Source: Trileptium ribeirensis (lineage: Eukaryota; Nematoda; Enoplea; Enoplida; Thoracostomopsidae). Taken from it: DNA of 64,000 bases. A model generated the notes under the pieces. That model did not search any database and was not told where the DNA came from. It saw only the letters and a program-made list of their open reading frames with translations. The stretch is from positions 1 to 64,000 of the forward strand of contig JASANE010028382.1 of the NCBI GenBank assembly GCA_030248225.1, read 5' to 3'. Both the position numbers and the translations under genes were made by a program. Within the stretch, counting starts at the first letter, position 1, and the number at the start of each line of letters is the position of its first letter. Below, one piece after another: positions 1 through 12,832 of the stretch.

Positions 1-187
1 ACACCGGATTGAGTAAAAGCAAAAACAGCTCGTTCGTAAAACCAGGTTTTGGACAGCCTCTACGAATGTTTGCTCTTTGACGGGCATTCATAGTAGCTAA
101 CCTCCAACTTTGTTGAAAAAATTCACGATCACAAGGGTACTGCCATGGTGGATCGTGCTGCCTTGCCCATATGGTTATATCAAACAT
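1..187 (-). CDS. partial open frame, unrecognised protein, runs off left edge
   Basis: Reading the minus strand from an ATG at 187-185, the frame stays open for 62 codons to the edge of the window. The product starts MFDITIWARQHDPPWQ and continues with a basic stretch (ARQRANIRR), then RRGCPKPG and a leucine run. The mix of Trp, Pro, Cys and Arg is unlike the Lys/Ile/Phe/Tyr-rich chance frames elsewhere in this AT-rich DNA, so it may be a real first coding exon or a transposon fragment. The frame upstream of the ATG (188-217) is A/T-rich with no acceptor AG close by, which favours the ATG as the start. I do not recognise the family and assign no function. Confidence 0.3.
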   Translation of the reverse strand, partial: MFDITIWARQHDPPWQYPCDREFFQQSWRLATMNARQRANIRRGCPKPGFTNELFLLLLNPV

Positions 188-2239
188 CGTTTTTAGTAAA
201 TATATAAGTATGTAAGTAAATAAATAAAAACTCTGACAATATGCAAGACTTCGAATGTCGCAGCAGTACGAATGGCGCAATGTTTGAAATATTTTTTGGC
301 AATGTTTGTCTTAAACTCGTTCAAAACTGTAATTATTGCTAACATGCGGTGCTCTTGAAATTGAGGCAATAGAATTGATGTTTCAAATTTGCTCACGGGG
401 TTGTTGCTTTTGTGTACGAAAATTGGTGTCAAAAATTTATGAATACTTGAGCGGAAAAAAATTGTTGAGTAGAAATTGTACATGAAACCAAACATTTCTG
501 GGATAGGATACCACTGTAAAACTTAAAATTTCTGATACTCATAGGAACTGTCGAAGATACACTCAACGAATGCCGATAAAATTTAACAAATTAATGCCTT
601 TCTTGCAAGGCAAATAATAGCATAAATTGCTCAGAAAAAATAGAATTTTATTAGGATTTGCAGATCTTCAATTTAACACTGATTTGTAACATGAAAATTG
701 CGCATGACACATTTCTCAATTGACTCCTGTCACTCTTTTAACTACTAGTTTCGGCTGCGGATTGGTTCATGGAGATGCTATGCCGGAGTCTACTACAAAA
801 TCTGCAGTGATAAGTTGTAACACTTCATAACCCTTTTGATATATAATCCAAGAGATGATTAGGATCTTATGGAGACAGTGATATGCATTCGAAAATAAGC
901 ACTGATATCATTTATGATGGTGAAGCCGAAAAAAGCAATATATATATATTCAGGTGTGATAAGCAATAGAGATTAAAGTGTCGAACGCTGACGAGAAAAT
1001 AAATATGCTAATCGCAAACCGACACACTCTCTTTAGCAATTTATTGCAAGCTCTAGAGATATGAACTGAAACTCCCGAAAATACAATCCTGTAGTTTTCT
1101 CATTCTTGACCGTTATATCTGGTCTATTAAAGATTCAACAACTTCAGATATAGGACATATGGTAAGAGTTCCAAATGTGAACTGCCTTTTTGGTTAATAC
1201 TCTACTACATTATTTATCCTGAAGATTGATTAATTATGTCACACATCATTGCGTTTTCTGTTGCGTCTTAGACAGAATCTACCATCTTGAACAATAACAG
1301 ATGGTTCAGTGACATCAAATCATGTATGTTCTAAGTTCTTTTGTTCGTTTTAAATCGTTTGTCAGATGTTCTTTTATCATCGTTTGAAATCGCTTGAGTC
1401 CGAATTAAAAGCAACTTTAACATATTTGGCCATAAAACTGATCGCAAAAGAATATATATGTACTGTTGTCCAGGACAGTAAACCCTGTCTCCAGGCTGCA
1501 TGGCATAGACCCACCCCAACACGTAAACCATTTACCAACCTTGTACGCACCCTTACGGCGAATTTACAACAACCGTCATTAATGATTTTGGTTCGGAAGC
1601 ACTTGATTTTCCACTGCCTCTTTGCCAAAGAGCCGATCAGACAAAGAGAGCGCTCTTCTGTTATGTTGAGTATACTGCAAAAGTTTGCTTTCGGTTTCTG
1701 AATCAAGCCGCGCCAATGCTGGTTCACACACCTTGAACCGATCCCAGATATGGCCAGAAATGTCCGGGTGATTCGGGTTCATCTCCAAAAGCCATTAGAC
1801 AACAGTTTTCTGAAAATAAACATCGACAAAATTCTTCTTGAACACATGATTTAATTTCTGAAAATTCGTTTTCACTTCACCAGCTTTCCACGGGCAAAAA
1901 CACCAACGGAATTTAGTACATATTCTGTATTAGAGATTTTTTCATATCGGTTATTACAAAATACGATGGTTCGTGAAATGACCTTAAGTTTACTCGCGTG
2001 TAAGTATGGTCATAGTAGGATTGATGAAATCGATGTATTCATAGAATTCTATTGGAGGCAGCTGTGGAAACCCTTGATCGCAGCAGTGTTTTATTGACAA
2101 TGTCCGTATGGCTAGCTGGATTGTATGAATCAACATATTCATTGAAATACAACTTCAAAGGAACGTGAACGCGATTTGAAATGCATTATGCGGCATTTAC
2201 ATCATAAAGGATCCTCTATGAGAATGTTTTGTACCCCAA
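188..2239. other. no recognisable gene
   Basis: AT-rich DNA. Overlapping open frames of 66-116 codons lie on both strands between 1331 and 1788, including one on the minus strand (1788-1579) that starts MEMNPNHPDISGHIWDRFK. They conflict with one another, match no family I know and have no clear splice context. They may be the relic of a mobile element. Confidence 0.4.
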
Positions 2240-2570
2240 TAGTCTACATCATACCATCATATGGTATACAGTACACACCTAAACTATACAATAAAACAAA
2301 TGGTGTCTGAGATACCATCAGCATAATAGTAGTGTGTAAATTTATTGTTTTTGCTGATTGCGTCAAGGTCAACATATACAAACACATTACATAAGATGTA
2401 TAAATAACAGTATGGTGTAGCTGACAGCATAACTTTTTGAAAAATACAATGGTGTAGTGCACAGTGTACCATTACCGACACTACACTACTTGCATATACT
2501 ATCTTAAAATACCATTAAGAGCACTGTGGTGTCTGACACCATATAATAGATTGTATCAGAGATACCCAGG
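2240..2570. repeat. foldback-type repeat built on ATGGTGTCTGA motifs
   Basis: Several short inverted repeats cluster here. A palindrome with one central base, TGGTGTCTGACACCA, is at 2527-2541. A related near-palindrome, ATGGTGTCTGAGATACCAT, is at 2300-2318. Another small one (ACCATCATATGGT) is at about 2254-2266. Arrangements like this are typical of short non-autonomous foldback elements. The exact ends are not clear. Confidence 0.35.
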
Positions 2571-5500
2571 GTAGACTAATCTTTCACACGGTGGTCGTTT
2601 AATACGTACAGGCCGCATTATTCTGGTTGGCGTCCAGTCTATCTTGCCTTAAATCATAATTTAAATTGTATTGTACTACATATATGTATACTTCTATTCG
2701 TGCACTTTACAATAAAACACTGGATCACATTGGAACGACAGTGGTCCACATTAAGACGCCAATTCTTATTTGCACTAGAGCCGGGCTTCTGGTTTTTAAT
2801 ACGCTGCTAGCGATTTATTTTACAATGAAAATCACCCGAACCTGGAACTTATGCCAAGAACAGCTGTGAAAATATGTGAAAAAATTTGAGTAAGCCGTGT
2901 AAAAAATGTTTTTGTGACACTGTGATTTTTTAAAAACTGCTGTGCATTTATTAATATTATTTGGCAGCAAGTGGTTCAGTTTAGGGACACTTACTATATT
3001 TTTGTATATGCACTCTGCAAGTTAAAATCCAGAAAAATGAAACATTGTTTCAAAATTAAATTATAAGCTAATACTGCATATTTTTTATTGGCTAACAATA
3101 AATCTTTACTTTTCAATTTTGTCTAAACGAACAATACAGTTTTTGCACGTTTTTATGATCTTTTTAATTATTCCTCATCATATTTAAACTGGATAAATAT
3201 CGAGTGATATACCGTTACGTATCCGAATCTGAAAGGAATTTGTACAGAGAGGATGGTGAGTGAGTACCTATCAGGCCAATACATTGGCTGCACATTACGG
3301 GAACATTCAGTGTCAAAAATTTTTCAGAACACGGAATTTAGGTTGTATGTGCTGTGTATGCATAGAACAATATAATTGCTAGTTGTTGGATTTTTCAGAT
3401 AGAATAAGCAATTAAATATCCAACAATCACAGCACGTCAAACTGAATTCATGTCTGAACTAAATTCATTCCATCACCAAATTTTAACGTTGTCATGTCTC
3501 AATTTCAGAAAATTTTAAACCCACAAAAATTAGGTGGGAGCCTCCCGTTTCCTCTCCCAATTTACGTCTATAATAATAATCAACAATTAATTCCATCAAT
3601 ATATATGTATTGTAATTTTATTCACACATAATCATCAATTGAGGTTAAGATTATAGGCTAAGTTTCAATGTTTTGGGGACACTAAGCTAAATGCACTATT
3701 GTGAAATCTTTGGTGGTGTTGAGTCGTTGAATTGGTCCGAGTCACAACAAGTCAGAGACGACATGGCCCGTAAGACCCTTTTTCTGTATTGGTTTTTCCG
3801 ATATAAAACGACTGTTGATTTCCGGTTTGATAGTACCGATCTTGCTCAGTATGCAATAACGACAGTTGGAGATATTGCTTTGGTTTGGTGAAATTAGTCG
3901 TTTGTTTTAGTTTGATAAATTTACAGGATCAGTAAACTGGCATTATTTTCGACTTAGCCTGACATTAAGTAATAAATTTACGACCCATGTTGTATTTTTG
4001 GAGGTCGTACTGGGGGAGAGGAAGCAGTAGTTCACTAAAGAACTACATATAAAAAAGCGCCACGGACTAAAACATTTAAACAATCTTAAATACTTGCACA
4101 GCCGGGTAACCAGTAGACGCAAAAGAGCCCATTACTAGATGAAAAAGGGCGTTTTACAATAATCCACATACAAAAAATTAAACATTAATTTACCATACAG
4201 GTGCCGTACCAACTTACTTGTATAAGTTCATTATGTAATTAAACTATTACATGTAAAGGTTACATACAGTCTATAACTAGTCTCCTGAAATGTAAAACAG
4301 TAACACACCAGACTTTGTGAAACTTATATATTTCAGTTTTTAGCTCACTACAGCCCTTATTTGGCTTCGTGTCCTTTACTGTACCTGATTTTTCTACTAG
4401 CGCAGGACTCTCTCCCAACGCCTACGCGAGCTATCGCACATAACACGTTCACTATTTTACCATCTATCGGAGCTCGCTCTTTCAAGTACATTCAATTTAT
4501 GCGTGACACCACTTTAGGTGCGTACACCTGGGTTCTTTTGTGAAATCATTTCACACACGGAAAAGCAATGAACGCGAACAAATCAATATTTTCTCTTATT
4601 ACGCGTACACGATTTGCGACACAGCAACGCGTAGGCGCTGTTCGCGGTCAGTATTTTACGATTTAGTATCGCATTTTTCTGACCGCGTACAAGTTAAAAT
4701 GCTGTTACCAATCGCGTTTTTCTCGTATGCTATAACACACAAATAACCGCGAACATTGTTGTCTGATTCAGAATGTCATTTGATGAATGCGGGCAAACGT
4801 GCGAAATGAATCAATATGCGCGAACGCAAGTTCTATTCGCACAACGCAGAGCCATGTTGGCGTTCACAAAAATGCTAATACCAATGCAAACGTGTGAACG
4901 CCCAATTAGATGTTTTGACTACAGCACATCCTTTGTGTACGCAACTAAAGTGGGCTCACACATTATATTTTCTTTTCCTGAAACTGTACTCGTTCAATTG
5001 GTTTCACTTCACAGAGCTCCGGCGAAGAGCAACTGACACCTAGCAAAAAGATACAATGCCAATTGATCAACTGAGTGCTGCTGGGGTGAAACCTTGATAA
5101 AGGACTTAAAGTGTGCTGAGAGCTCTAAAGAAACATAACTGACATATAAAAACGACTTAATAGTCAAACATAAAACTGATGAGAGAGTTGCGATATTGAC
5201 AGAACAAGTGATTGATATTGACACAGCGATAACTACACCATCATATCAAACTGACTTAAGCGTTTATCATGGTAACTTTGGAGCAGACTTTCAACAGCGG
5301 TATGAACTGTTGTAACTCATCTCAATCGCAAAGAATCGGACTGAAGCAATAAAACTTAAAATACTACCGTCCTACTTGCAAAGCACAGCGCTAAAATGCT
5401 ACATAGCTCACGGAGCCAACCAAACGGAGCTGTCAATTCCTAATAAAAGGCATTTCAAGCATTACCGGCAACAGAAGGTTAAAAATTTAAACGTAATGCG

Positions 5501-5700
5501 CTAATACGCATGTAATGAACTTCCGTCGGAGACTGTTACATTCTTGGCCACGCTATTACAGTCTTAGCTCTAGAGATTATTTTGCGCTCGACTTCTTCAT
5601 AGAAAGTATAAAACAGTTTAAAACATTCCTGCTTTCAAAGAAACCTAAGTCAGTTGAGGAAGCGATAGAACTATTATATCTATTAGAACTGTTATATCAT
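2571..5700. other. no recognisable gene
   Basis: AT-rich DNA with a less AT-rich patch at about 4370-5040 that is dense in ACGCG and GCGAAC words and carries frames of 60-87 codons on the plus strand. None resembles a known family. The patch may be an old mobile element, but I find no terminal repeats. Confidence 0.35.
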
Positions 5701-5915
5701 CTGTGAAATACAATAACCCGATGCCTGGCTAGAGTCGTATCGATTAATTATTGCAAAAGCGGTTCCTATATTAACAGGTAAATAAAATGCCCGATGCCAT
5801 GCTTTGACTAGTAATCAATTAATTATTCAAAAGCGGTTCCAATATTATCTGTGAAATATAATGCCCGATTCGTGGGTAGAGTTGTAATTAATTTTATCAT
5901 TTGCAAAACGTTTAC
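5701..5915. repeat. tandem repeat, about 75 bp, three diverged copies
   Basis: Three units start at about 5701, 5776 and 5849. Each begins with a form of CTGTGAAATA(C/T)AAT followed by CCCGAT, and units 1 and 2 share AAAAGCGGTTCC near their ends. The copies are clearly diverged, so the array is old. Confidence 0.6.
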
Positions 5916-6289
5916 TGTAAACTATAATCTATTATACCGCGATTTCTTTTAAATTTAATATGCAGGCCATTTGCTAATTACAGTAAGCCCACATATGTAT
6001 TTCAAATCTAGATATAGCTATATTTTTAATATCAAAAATGCACAATTAAATTGATCATTGTCTGGTGCATCAAAGCACATGCCATATATCTGCAGCTACC
6101 CAATCCTAAATTAAAGGCCTTCATCATTACAAAAAAAATGAAAAAAAAATTGTGGACATGAAATATTTTCGCAAGAACGCCAAGTATAAAACCAACGTAA
6201 ATTACGTTAAAAAGTACATAATCTGTGTATCGATAATGCTTCTTGTCTCAGGAAAAACATGGATTGTTCACTAATAAGCTCGCAGACAT
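5916..6289. other. no recognisable gene
   Basis: AT-rich intergenic DNA. I see nothing specific in it. Confidence 0.4.
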
Positions 6290-6660
6290 TGAATTTGTGT
6301 TTATTTGAGAAAGTGAGAATTTAGGGAGTTGGAATTTTAGAATTAAGCAAATGTTGCAATTTAGTAAAATTGGGAATCTGAGAAATTTAGGAAAATGCTA
6401 ATATGCAAATTTTGGAAGTTTAGAAAATGTGGGAATTTATGGGTAACCTTGGAATTTCAATATTTGCAATTTAGGAATTTTTCATTTAAAGAAAAATTAG
6501 CATATGTGGAAACCTGGGAATTTGCGTTCTGGGGAAATGGTGGAATATAGTGAACTTTGCAATTTGGAAATTTTGTAATTCGTCAATTTGGGTATTTTGT
6601 AAGCTTGGGAATGTAGTAATTTAGGAAACATGAAAATCTTGGCCTTTTCAAGTTTAGGGA
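6290..6660. repeat. degenerate short-motif array (GGAATTT type)
   Basis: The motif GGAATTT or GAATTTAG recurs many times at irregular spacing of about 10-25 bases. It looks like a decayed minisatellite. A 78-codon open frame at 6661-6897 begins at its end. It is Asn/Glu/Lys-rich and matches nothing I know. Confidence 0.5.
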
Positions 6661-8249
6661 TTGCGGAAACTTAGAAACTTTACTTTACAGGAATTTGAGT
6701 TAGCAGAAGATTTGAAAACATATAAAAATACAGAGTCTGGAAATTCACTGAAATATGAACTTATGGAATTTGTGAACGTGGCAAATTTGAGAGATAAAAC
6801 ACAAAGTTGGTCGGACTGGAATCAAAAATCGATAAACGAAGTAAAATATGAAATTTGGAGAGATTTCGTTAATTTGATAGAATCAAACAGCTGGTGATCG
6901 TTTGGAGAAATTTGATGTTTTGAATGTGGTGACGCCAGTACTTTACGAAATTATAACTCTATTAGAGTCCGAGGAACTGAAAATAGCTCAAAAAAGACTG
7001 TTTCTGCTAATATATTTGGAGAGACTAAATGTGTCCAGGATGAATCAGATGCCTAACATTGCATGAATATACAAAATATATACGTCATTTATGGTCGTAG
7101 CGTTACTCTTCTATGTGTAATGTAGAACTAATCCAGTACTAAAAGGCTACATAATGGATAAAGTGAGTTTCCGGGGCAGGCCTTAAAGGGGGTTTCGTTT
7201 TAAACCACACTAATCATGCAACTGTCGATGTTCAATAAAACGCAAATTATATTTCTTGCTAACGTAATTGTGCTACAAAATAGGCTTTTTATAATTAATC
7301 GCAGTAGATTTTAGAGCCCCTCCTTATTTTTGTGAAGCTAAAAATTAGCTTTTAGCTTATGTTTACAAGAATGTTCATATCCTCACGAACTTCTATTTTT
7401 ATTGTAGAAAATGAGTGACGTTGCCGATCTATAACAAAAATTCATCCAGCCCTATTGAATTTTCAATAAGGAACAAATAGTGTGTTTTGTTTTTGCGATA
7501 TTTAGTCATTCTTTTGTCACTTAAGCGACGATACTTTTGTTATCATTCTGAACAAAACTAGTTTAGGTCCGATTCAGGAGGGCCTTAAGAGCAAGGTCAG
7601 GTTGTTTTGGTGTCAAAAATACAATCATTTTTCTCTATAGATAGGACAGGGAGTGTAAATTCTTTGAATTTTTAGGAAGTCAAAAGTTTTTATCCATTTT
7701 CTGCATTTTCCGGAATTTGCGACAAACATATCCTGCTTTGCTTTATTTTTTGACATCATTACCCCATTTTTGGCAATTTTCGCGCTATTTTTGCCAAAAT
7801 TTTCCGCGGGACTTCGGCTGAGTCTTGAGCCTAGGTAGAGTAAATTTGGCTTGATGGGGAGACTCCGCCCGTTTAAGCGAGTGTAACATTCTACCCCTCT
7901 ATCGGCACCTACGATTTTAAGGTTTTTATGCTAACGTTTTCCGTTTTACCTTTGGAACTACATTCGGCTGTGTTCGCAACCCGAAGGAAAAATATCTGTG
8001 CTAGTTTCACTTTTGTGTGTTTTAAATAAAGGCATATCCTCAAAATGACAGGATGTCAAAACTATATACTCTATTTTTTATGAATTGCTTAACTTTTTAA
8101 CAATCCTTCTTTTAAAATATTATGTGGACTGTGTGCATTTTTGATCAGTCAACGCTGACTATATAATTTGTCCTTGATAGTCCAAAAACACAGTATAGCA
8201 TATCGGTCGTAGATGACTTAATGTATAAATGATGTTATGGGGCAAGTTT
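6661..8249. other. no recognisable gene
   Basis: AT-rich DNA. Apart from the 6661-6897 frame noted with the preceding repeat, I see no gene, RNA or clear repeat. Confidence 0.4.
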
Positions 8250-8985
8250 TGTCAGCTGTCCAACGCTGTAAATTTAAGTTTTGGCAACTGTCCCACGCTG
8301 TAAATTTAAATTTTGGCAGTTGTCCAGCGCGGGAAATTACAATTTATCAGCTGTGCAACGCTGTAACTTCAAATTTTGGCAACTGTCCAGCGCAGGAAAT
8401 TCAAATTTTGGAAGCTATCCAACGCTGCAAACTTAAATTTTGACACAGCGCGAGAAATTCAAATTTTGGCAGTTGCCCAGCGCGGGAAATTCAAATTTTG
8501 GCAGTTGTGCAGCGCAGGAAATTCAAATTTTGGCAGATGTCCAGCGCGGGAAATTCAAATTTTGGCAGTTGTCCAGTGCGGGAAATTCAAATTTTGGCAG
8601 TTGTCCAGCGCAGGAAATTTAAATTGTGGCATTTATCCAACGCGGGAAATTCAAATTTTGGCAGTTGTCCAGCCCAGGAAATTCAAATTTTGGCAGTTAT
8701 CCAACGCGTGAAATTCAAATTTTGGCAGTTGTCTAGCGCGGGAAATTTAAATTTTGCAGCAGCGCGGCAAATAAAAATTTTGGCAGCTGTACAACGCTGC
8801 AAATTTAAATTTTGCAGCTGCGCGGGAAATTCAAATTTCGGCAGTTATCCAGCGCGGCAAATTCAAATTTTGGCAATGGTCCAGCGCGATATATTTTAAT
8901 TTTGGCAGTTGTCCAGCGCGGGAAATTTAATTTTAGCAGTCGTCCAATGCGCGAAACTTAAATTTCGGCAGCTGCCCTGCGCGGC
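8250..8985. repeat. 32-bp minisatellite, about 22 copies
   Basis: The unit is close to AAATTCAAATTTTGGCAGTT followed by GTCCAGCGCGGG, 32 bases long, repeated head to tail with point changes and a few short or missing pieces. The unit has no stop codon in any plus-strand frame, and 32 is not a multiple of three, so all three frames are open over long stretches (8237-8443, 8376-8711, 8498-8899). In each frame the peptide cycles every 32 residues through the three readings of the unit. The frames follow from the repeat length and are not evidence for a protein. There are no unique spacers, so it is not a CRISPR-like array. Confidence 0.95.
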
Positions 8986-9491
8986 AATGGCGCGCCGAGA
9001 CTCATCTATTTGTCCAGTCAAGTCCGCCATGACGCCCAGCTTATCAAACGCAACTAGCTAAATAAATGCGGACAAAACAGATAGTCATCCGTGACTGTTG
9101 ATTGTCTCAACAAGCGAAACTACACTGTTGAGACATAGCTAACGTCACGACGCGCACAAATTAACGAAAACGAGCCATAATTTATACATGGACCGAGGTC
9201 CAAGCGGGGTAGCCTGGTCTTCGGGAGAGACCTCTCATATTAGCATATATGCATTTTAAACGCAGCCTTTGACAATCCATATTTTCAAAAATACATTTCT
9301 CTTGAAAATATTTGGAAATGATTGTTATGCGCTTTTCAGGTATCAGGTTTCAATTCTACCTTTTTAAAAAATCTTCAGTCAGCTACTATATAATTTGAAA
9401 CATATATTTCTCTATAAACAATTGGTTTCATTACTTTTCAAATATACTAAAAAGCCATTTTATCTATGTTCCCTTCCTTTTTAAACATTGG
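8986..9491. other. no recognisable gene
   Basis: Flank of the minisatellite, first less AT-rich (about 8986-9240) and then AT-rich. No coding or RNA signal was recognised. Confidence 0.35.
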
Positions 9492-9698
9492 CTAATTCTG
9501 GAAAATCCGTTAACACTGTCACTAAGATATCTACCGAAATTATTGGTTGTCACCATGGCCTATGTTGTTCGCGCCACCATATGGACCAAAGTTCATGGTT
9601 TACCGCGAAATCAATCACGGAAGAACATAAGCATTGTCGAAGCAAAACTATATTTCGCGCAATATCAGCACCAACTCAGCGGACTAGAGAAAGGATAG
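9492..9698 (+). pseudogene. possible retroelement pol relic (integrase-linker-like)
   Basis: One plus-strand frame is open for 68 codons to a stop at 9696-9698. It contains LLVVTMAYVVRATIWTKVHG and then SIVEAKLYFAQYQHQLSGLE. In BEL/Pao and some Ty3-type polyproteins the linker before the integrase zinc-binding domain has this layout: a hydrophobic AyVlRf-type helix, then an 'EA....Q' helix. The resemblance is by eye and short, and no neighbouring RT, RNase H or integrase was recognised. If correct it is a small, dead fragment. A chance frame is also possible. Confidence 0.22.
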
Positions 9699-12099
9699 AA
9701 CCTAACTTTCGAACCAACTTTGTCATTACAGCAACCCATTGCTAGCCCATAAATGAATTTCTTAGCAATAAGCAGTCTTTGTGTCAATTGGTGAAACGCT
9801 GTTGTCTTCAAGACATGTTTGGGACCCTGATCTCTTCGGCGAAACTGTCATTTCTGGTACTTCACTGCGACGGCCAAAAGAAGAATGATCAACGGAACTG
9901 ATCAATAATCCTGCCACAGGCAGGAACTAGACCGGAAAATATGTTTTCGGATTCAAAATACGTACCTCTGGACTTTTTAGAACCATTAAATAAGCCCAAA
10001 TTTTTTCTACTCCAAAATAGCGATTTTGAATAGGGAAACGGCCGAATATTGATGGTGTGTTCTGTTTTATGAACGGTTGTAAACCGTTTTTCTTTCTGCG
10101 AAAATGTTTAAGTAATTTTTGAAAATTAATTTTGAAGTATTGAATATATTAATTTATAAAAGTATATGAAATACGTAGCTAGGTTAATATATATGGGGAG
10201 GCATATCTATACGTGGTTTATTAGGCTACCAAGGGTTTAATTTTCACAAAATTTGGCTTTAAAAATTTTATTTCACAAAATCTTTCATTACATAGGTCCC
10301 TAACTAACTTAAATTTCAAAAATTATATTTTAACTTAGCTAATTGGCATAATATTCGTTTGTTTCCTTAATTAGCTAACGTATGTTTAAGTTACAATTTT
10401 ATCCTAGTTCAGTCTGGATTGTGACCTCCACGGATCGGCAGTGTTCGAATATTTACCGAGCTTGATATGTTATATTGTTTTGATTTATTTTTTTAAATAT
10501 GATGACTTAGCTACCGAGTTGGCGTATACCTAGACGTAAATTCACGGTCGTGCCATAGCATTATTATAGTGGTGTTCGATGTCTTATATTAATAATTCAA
10601 TAGTGGTTTTCATGCTTTTGGGCTAAAGATTACGTGCTGCCTACTAATTGGGCACACGTACACAGAATTGTGTTTTCTTGACCAGTTTAAAGGGTTAATG
10701 CTAAAGAATTGCGTTAAGGTATATATACATGCTGAAGCTCGTATGTTGTTCTCATGGGGTTTCGTGTGGGCTAAAGAATGGTGCTGCTTGATTTCCGGGC
10801 TGCACACATAAGTAGTTTAGCGAAATCTAATAGTTATTTTTAGTAATACTATTTTTCAAGCAAAAGCTAGCAACAAGAGTGGCAATAATTATATTAGGAG
10901 TGATAGTATATTAACAGCAGGGAATAACCGGAACCAGCAACCGGAACTGTCCATTTAAACCGGGACCGGAACCTGGTCGTCGAAACTTATATATAGTAAA
11001 ACAGATGAAGGAAGAAATGAAGGTACATTTTATTTAAAATGTATTAAAATAACTTTTATATTAAACCTAATGTATTGCCATGGCATTATTTCCTTTCTGA
11101 AACTTTAAAGACCCTAAAGATGATAATAATGTTTATTTATAGATCAGTATGTCGCTTTTAGGACACCCAGAGCAAAAAATGTTTTCCACTATACACCCAT
11201 ACGTATACTGCGTCAAACAGAATGTGGTGCTTACAACGCATGGAGCGTAAAATAATCACTTTCGCTCTGTCTCCAGTCGCCTCCCTTTACTACATAAGCG
11301 TTTGTTACATGTTTTTCCATAGGAAACTTGAAATTATTGGTTTATATGGTTCTAAGTGAAAATAATAGAAGGCAATTTTCTGATCCGTGGGTTTGGGCAA
11401 TGTAGCGTTGGGCCACTAGTGCCCGTCAGTTAGATGATAATAATAACTTTCTAATCACAATGCTAAATATGAGACAGTGACATAGCTCGCACAGTTTCAA
11501 TAAATACAGTTCACTGCCGAGAATGCAATTTCAGGTGGCGTTGCAGATAACGTTATTTTACTTTAATGTAGACTGGTTTACAAAGTTTATAAGCGCAGTG
11601 GCTGGTGCTTGACGCAATTTATGTCAGTCAAGGTTACGTTATGTCTTCTACGTGATCCATAATCTGTTACCCAGTTAGATCGGCACAATTCGACCACACC
11701 TCGCAGACTTCTGAATGTGTAAAATACCTGCTACAAGCATCGACCTGGCTTCGTTTTGTTAACAAACTCCTGCAGGTTAAGATGAAAAATTCCCACTGAA
11801 ATTATGTGCCCTCCCTACGTTTCACAGGGCCAATTGCTGAGTTAATCATTTCTTTTGCTTGGTTGTATTGTAACTTGATCATTGTATACATATATTACAT
11901 ATGTTTGGACCACCGATGCAGCAAAAATATGGAAAAGTTCAAACAAAATTTTTGAACCGGAATTCCGGTTCCGGTATGGTTTTTGCCCTAAGTCGGAAAC
12001 GCAACCGGAACATGATTTTCGTCGGAATCGGAACCAGAACATGATTAACAGATATTAGTTAGTAATAATTCATAACTTCGGCCTAGTGTTGAGTATTCC
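9699..12099. other. no recognisable gene; two CCGGAAC-rich patches
   Basis: AT-rich intergenic DNA. Two patches stand out, at about 10918-10985 and 11945-12048, where the word ACCGGAAC or CCGGAACC recurs. They lie about 1 kb apart and could be the two ends of one degenerate element, but they show no long clean inverted or direct match. Confidence 0.35.
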
Positions 12100-12107
12100 A
12101 GGGCGAG

Positions 12108-12176
12108 TAGCAGGTGGCTTCAGTGGTTAGTAGTGCGACTTGTCGGGTCGGCAGCCAGCCGTGGTCGATTTGGCAA
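12108..12176 (+). repeat. tRNA-like (SINE-type) fragment
   Basis: An A-box-like GTGGCTTCAGTGGTTAG at about 12113-12129 is followed 30 bases later by a B-box-like GTGGTCGATTTGG at about 12161-12173. The spacing suits a pol III type 2 promoter. No full tRNA cloverleaf forms, so this would be a tRNA-derived SINE head or a tRNA pseudogene. Confidence 0.3.
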
Positions 12177-12370
12177 GGAGAGCTAGTTTTGAGTAGATCG
12201 AGCGAATAAGTTATATAGAATCGGATCACCACCTCAAGCTACCTTTTATCCCACATTGACTGATAGGCCAGCCCGCCGGGGGCTTATAACTTGAGCAAAA
12301 ATCTACCTGAATGGTAGTCGACCCCGTGGTAACGTTGTAGTTAACGTAGTTCGTCAGCCGTTCCTATCAA

Positions 12371-12490
12371 TCTTCGGTGACGAATCCTGTCCCTTTTTAG
12401 CATGCGATAGCCGTCATAACAATTCTCCATCCAACCCTTACTCCACTGGAAACAAAAAATATAACATACTGACCACGATGTTAAAAGTGT
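12371..12490. repeat. direct repeat, left copy (partner 15271-15400)
   Basis: About 115 bases beginning ATCTTCGGTGACGAATC match a second copy at 15271-15400 beginning ATCTTCGATGACGAATC. Both continue with shared blocks such as TAGCCGTCATAA and AAATATAAC. The copies are in direct orientation about 2.9 kb apart. They could be pieces of LTRs flanking a decayed element into which the pogo-like transposon at 13220-14368 later inserted, or simply two copies of a dispersed repeat. Confidence 0.5.
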
Positions 12491-12832
12491 GGAAAAATAG
12501 AAATAAAATAACAGTGGTCAGTATTTTCGAAATTCAGAAATCAACCCCCCCAATCCAAATAAGCCAGAAGCCAAAGTAGAAGCTATTTATATATATCATA
12601 ATATGAATTAATAGGCCTCATAACCAGCCTGTTTAAAATGTAAACTATTAAAATGCCACTTCAGAGAACACCACCCAGCGCAACAACCTGCAAAGAACCA
12701 ACGACGAATGCAAAGAACATCGGCGATGGAGAGTCATAAAGTGGCATGACGCAAGAAACAACGACAAACTCAAATATAACAAGAGAACCTGAAGATATAA
12801 TTCGAGAATTTAACCAAAGTACACCTTATTGA

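Noticed and set aside
1366..1788. Overlapping sense and antisense open frames as a gene.
   Set aside because: Several frames conflict on both strands with no family match or splice support; kept only as a possible element relic.
1966..1984. GGTTCGTGAAATGACC as a lone end of the 49501-51101 element.
   Set aside because: It resembles GGTTTCGTGAAATGACC with one base missing, but the match is only about 16 bases with no further similarity, so chance is plausible.
8237..8899. A repeat protein with KFKFWQLSSAGNSNFGS units.
   Set aside because: All three frames are open because the 32-base unit lacks stops; no start context, signal or exon structure supports translation.
8250..8985. CRISPR array.
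   Set aside because: Head-to-tail repeats without unique spacers, in a eukaryotic genome.
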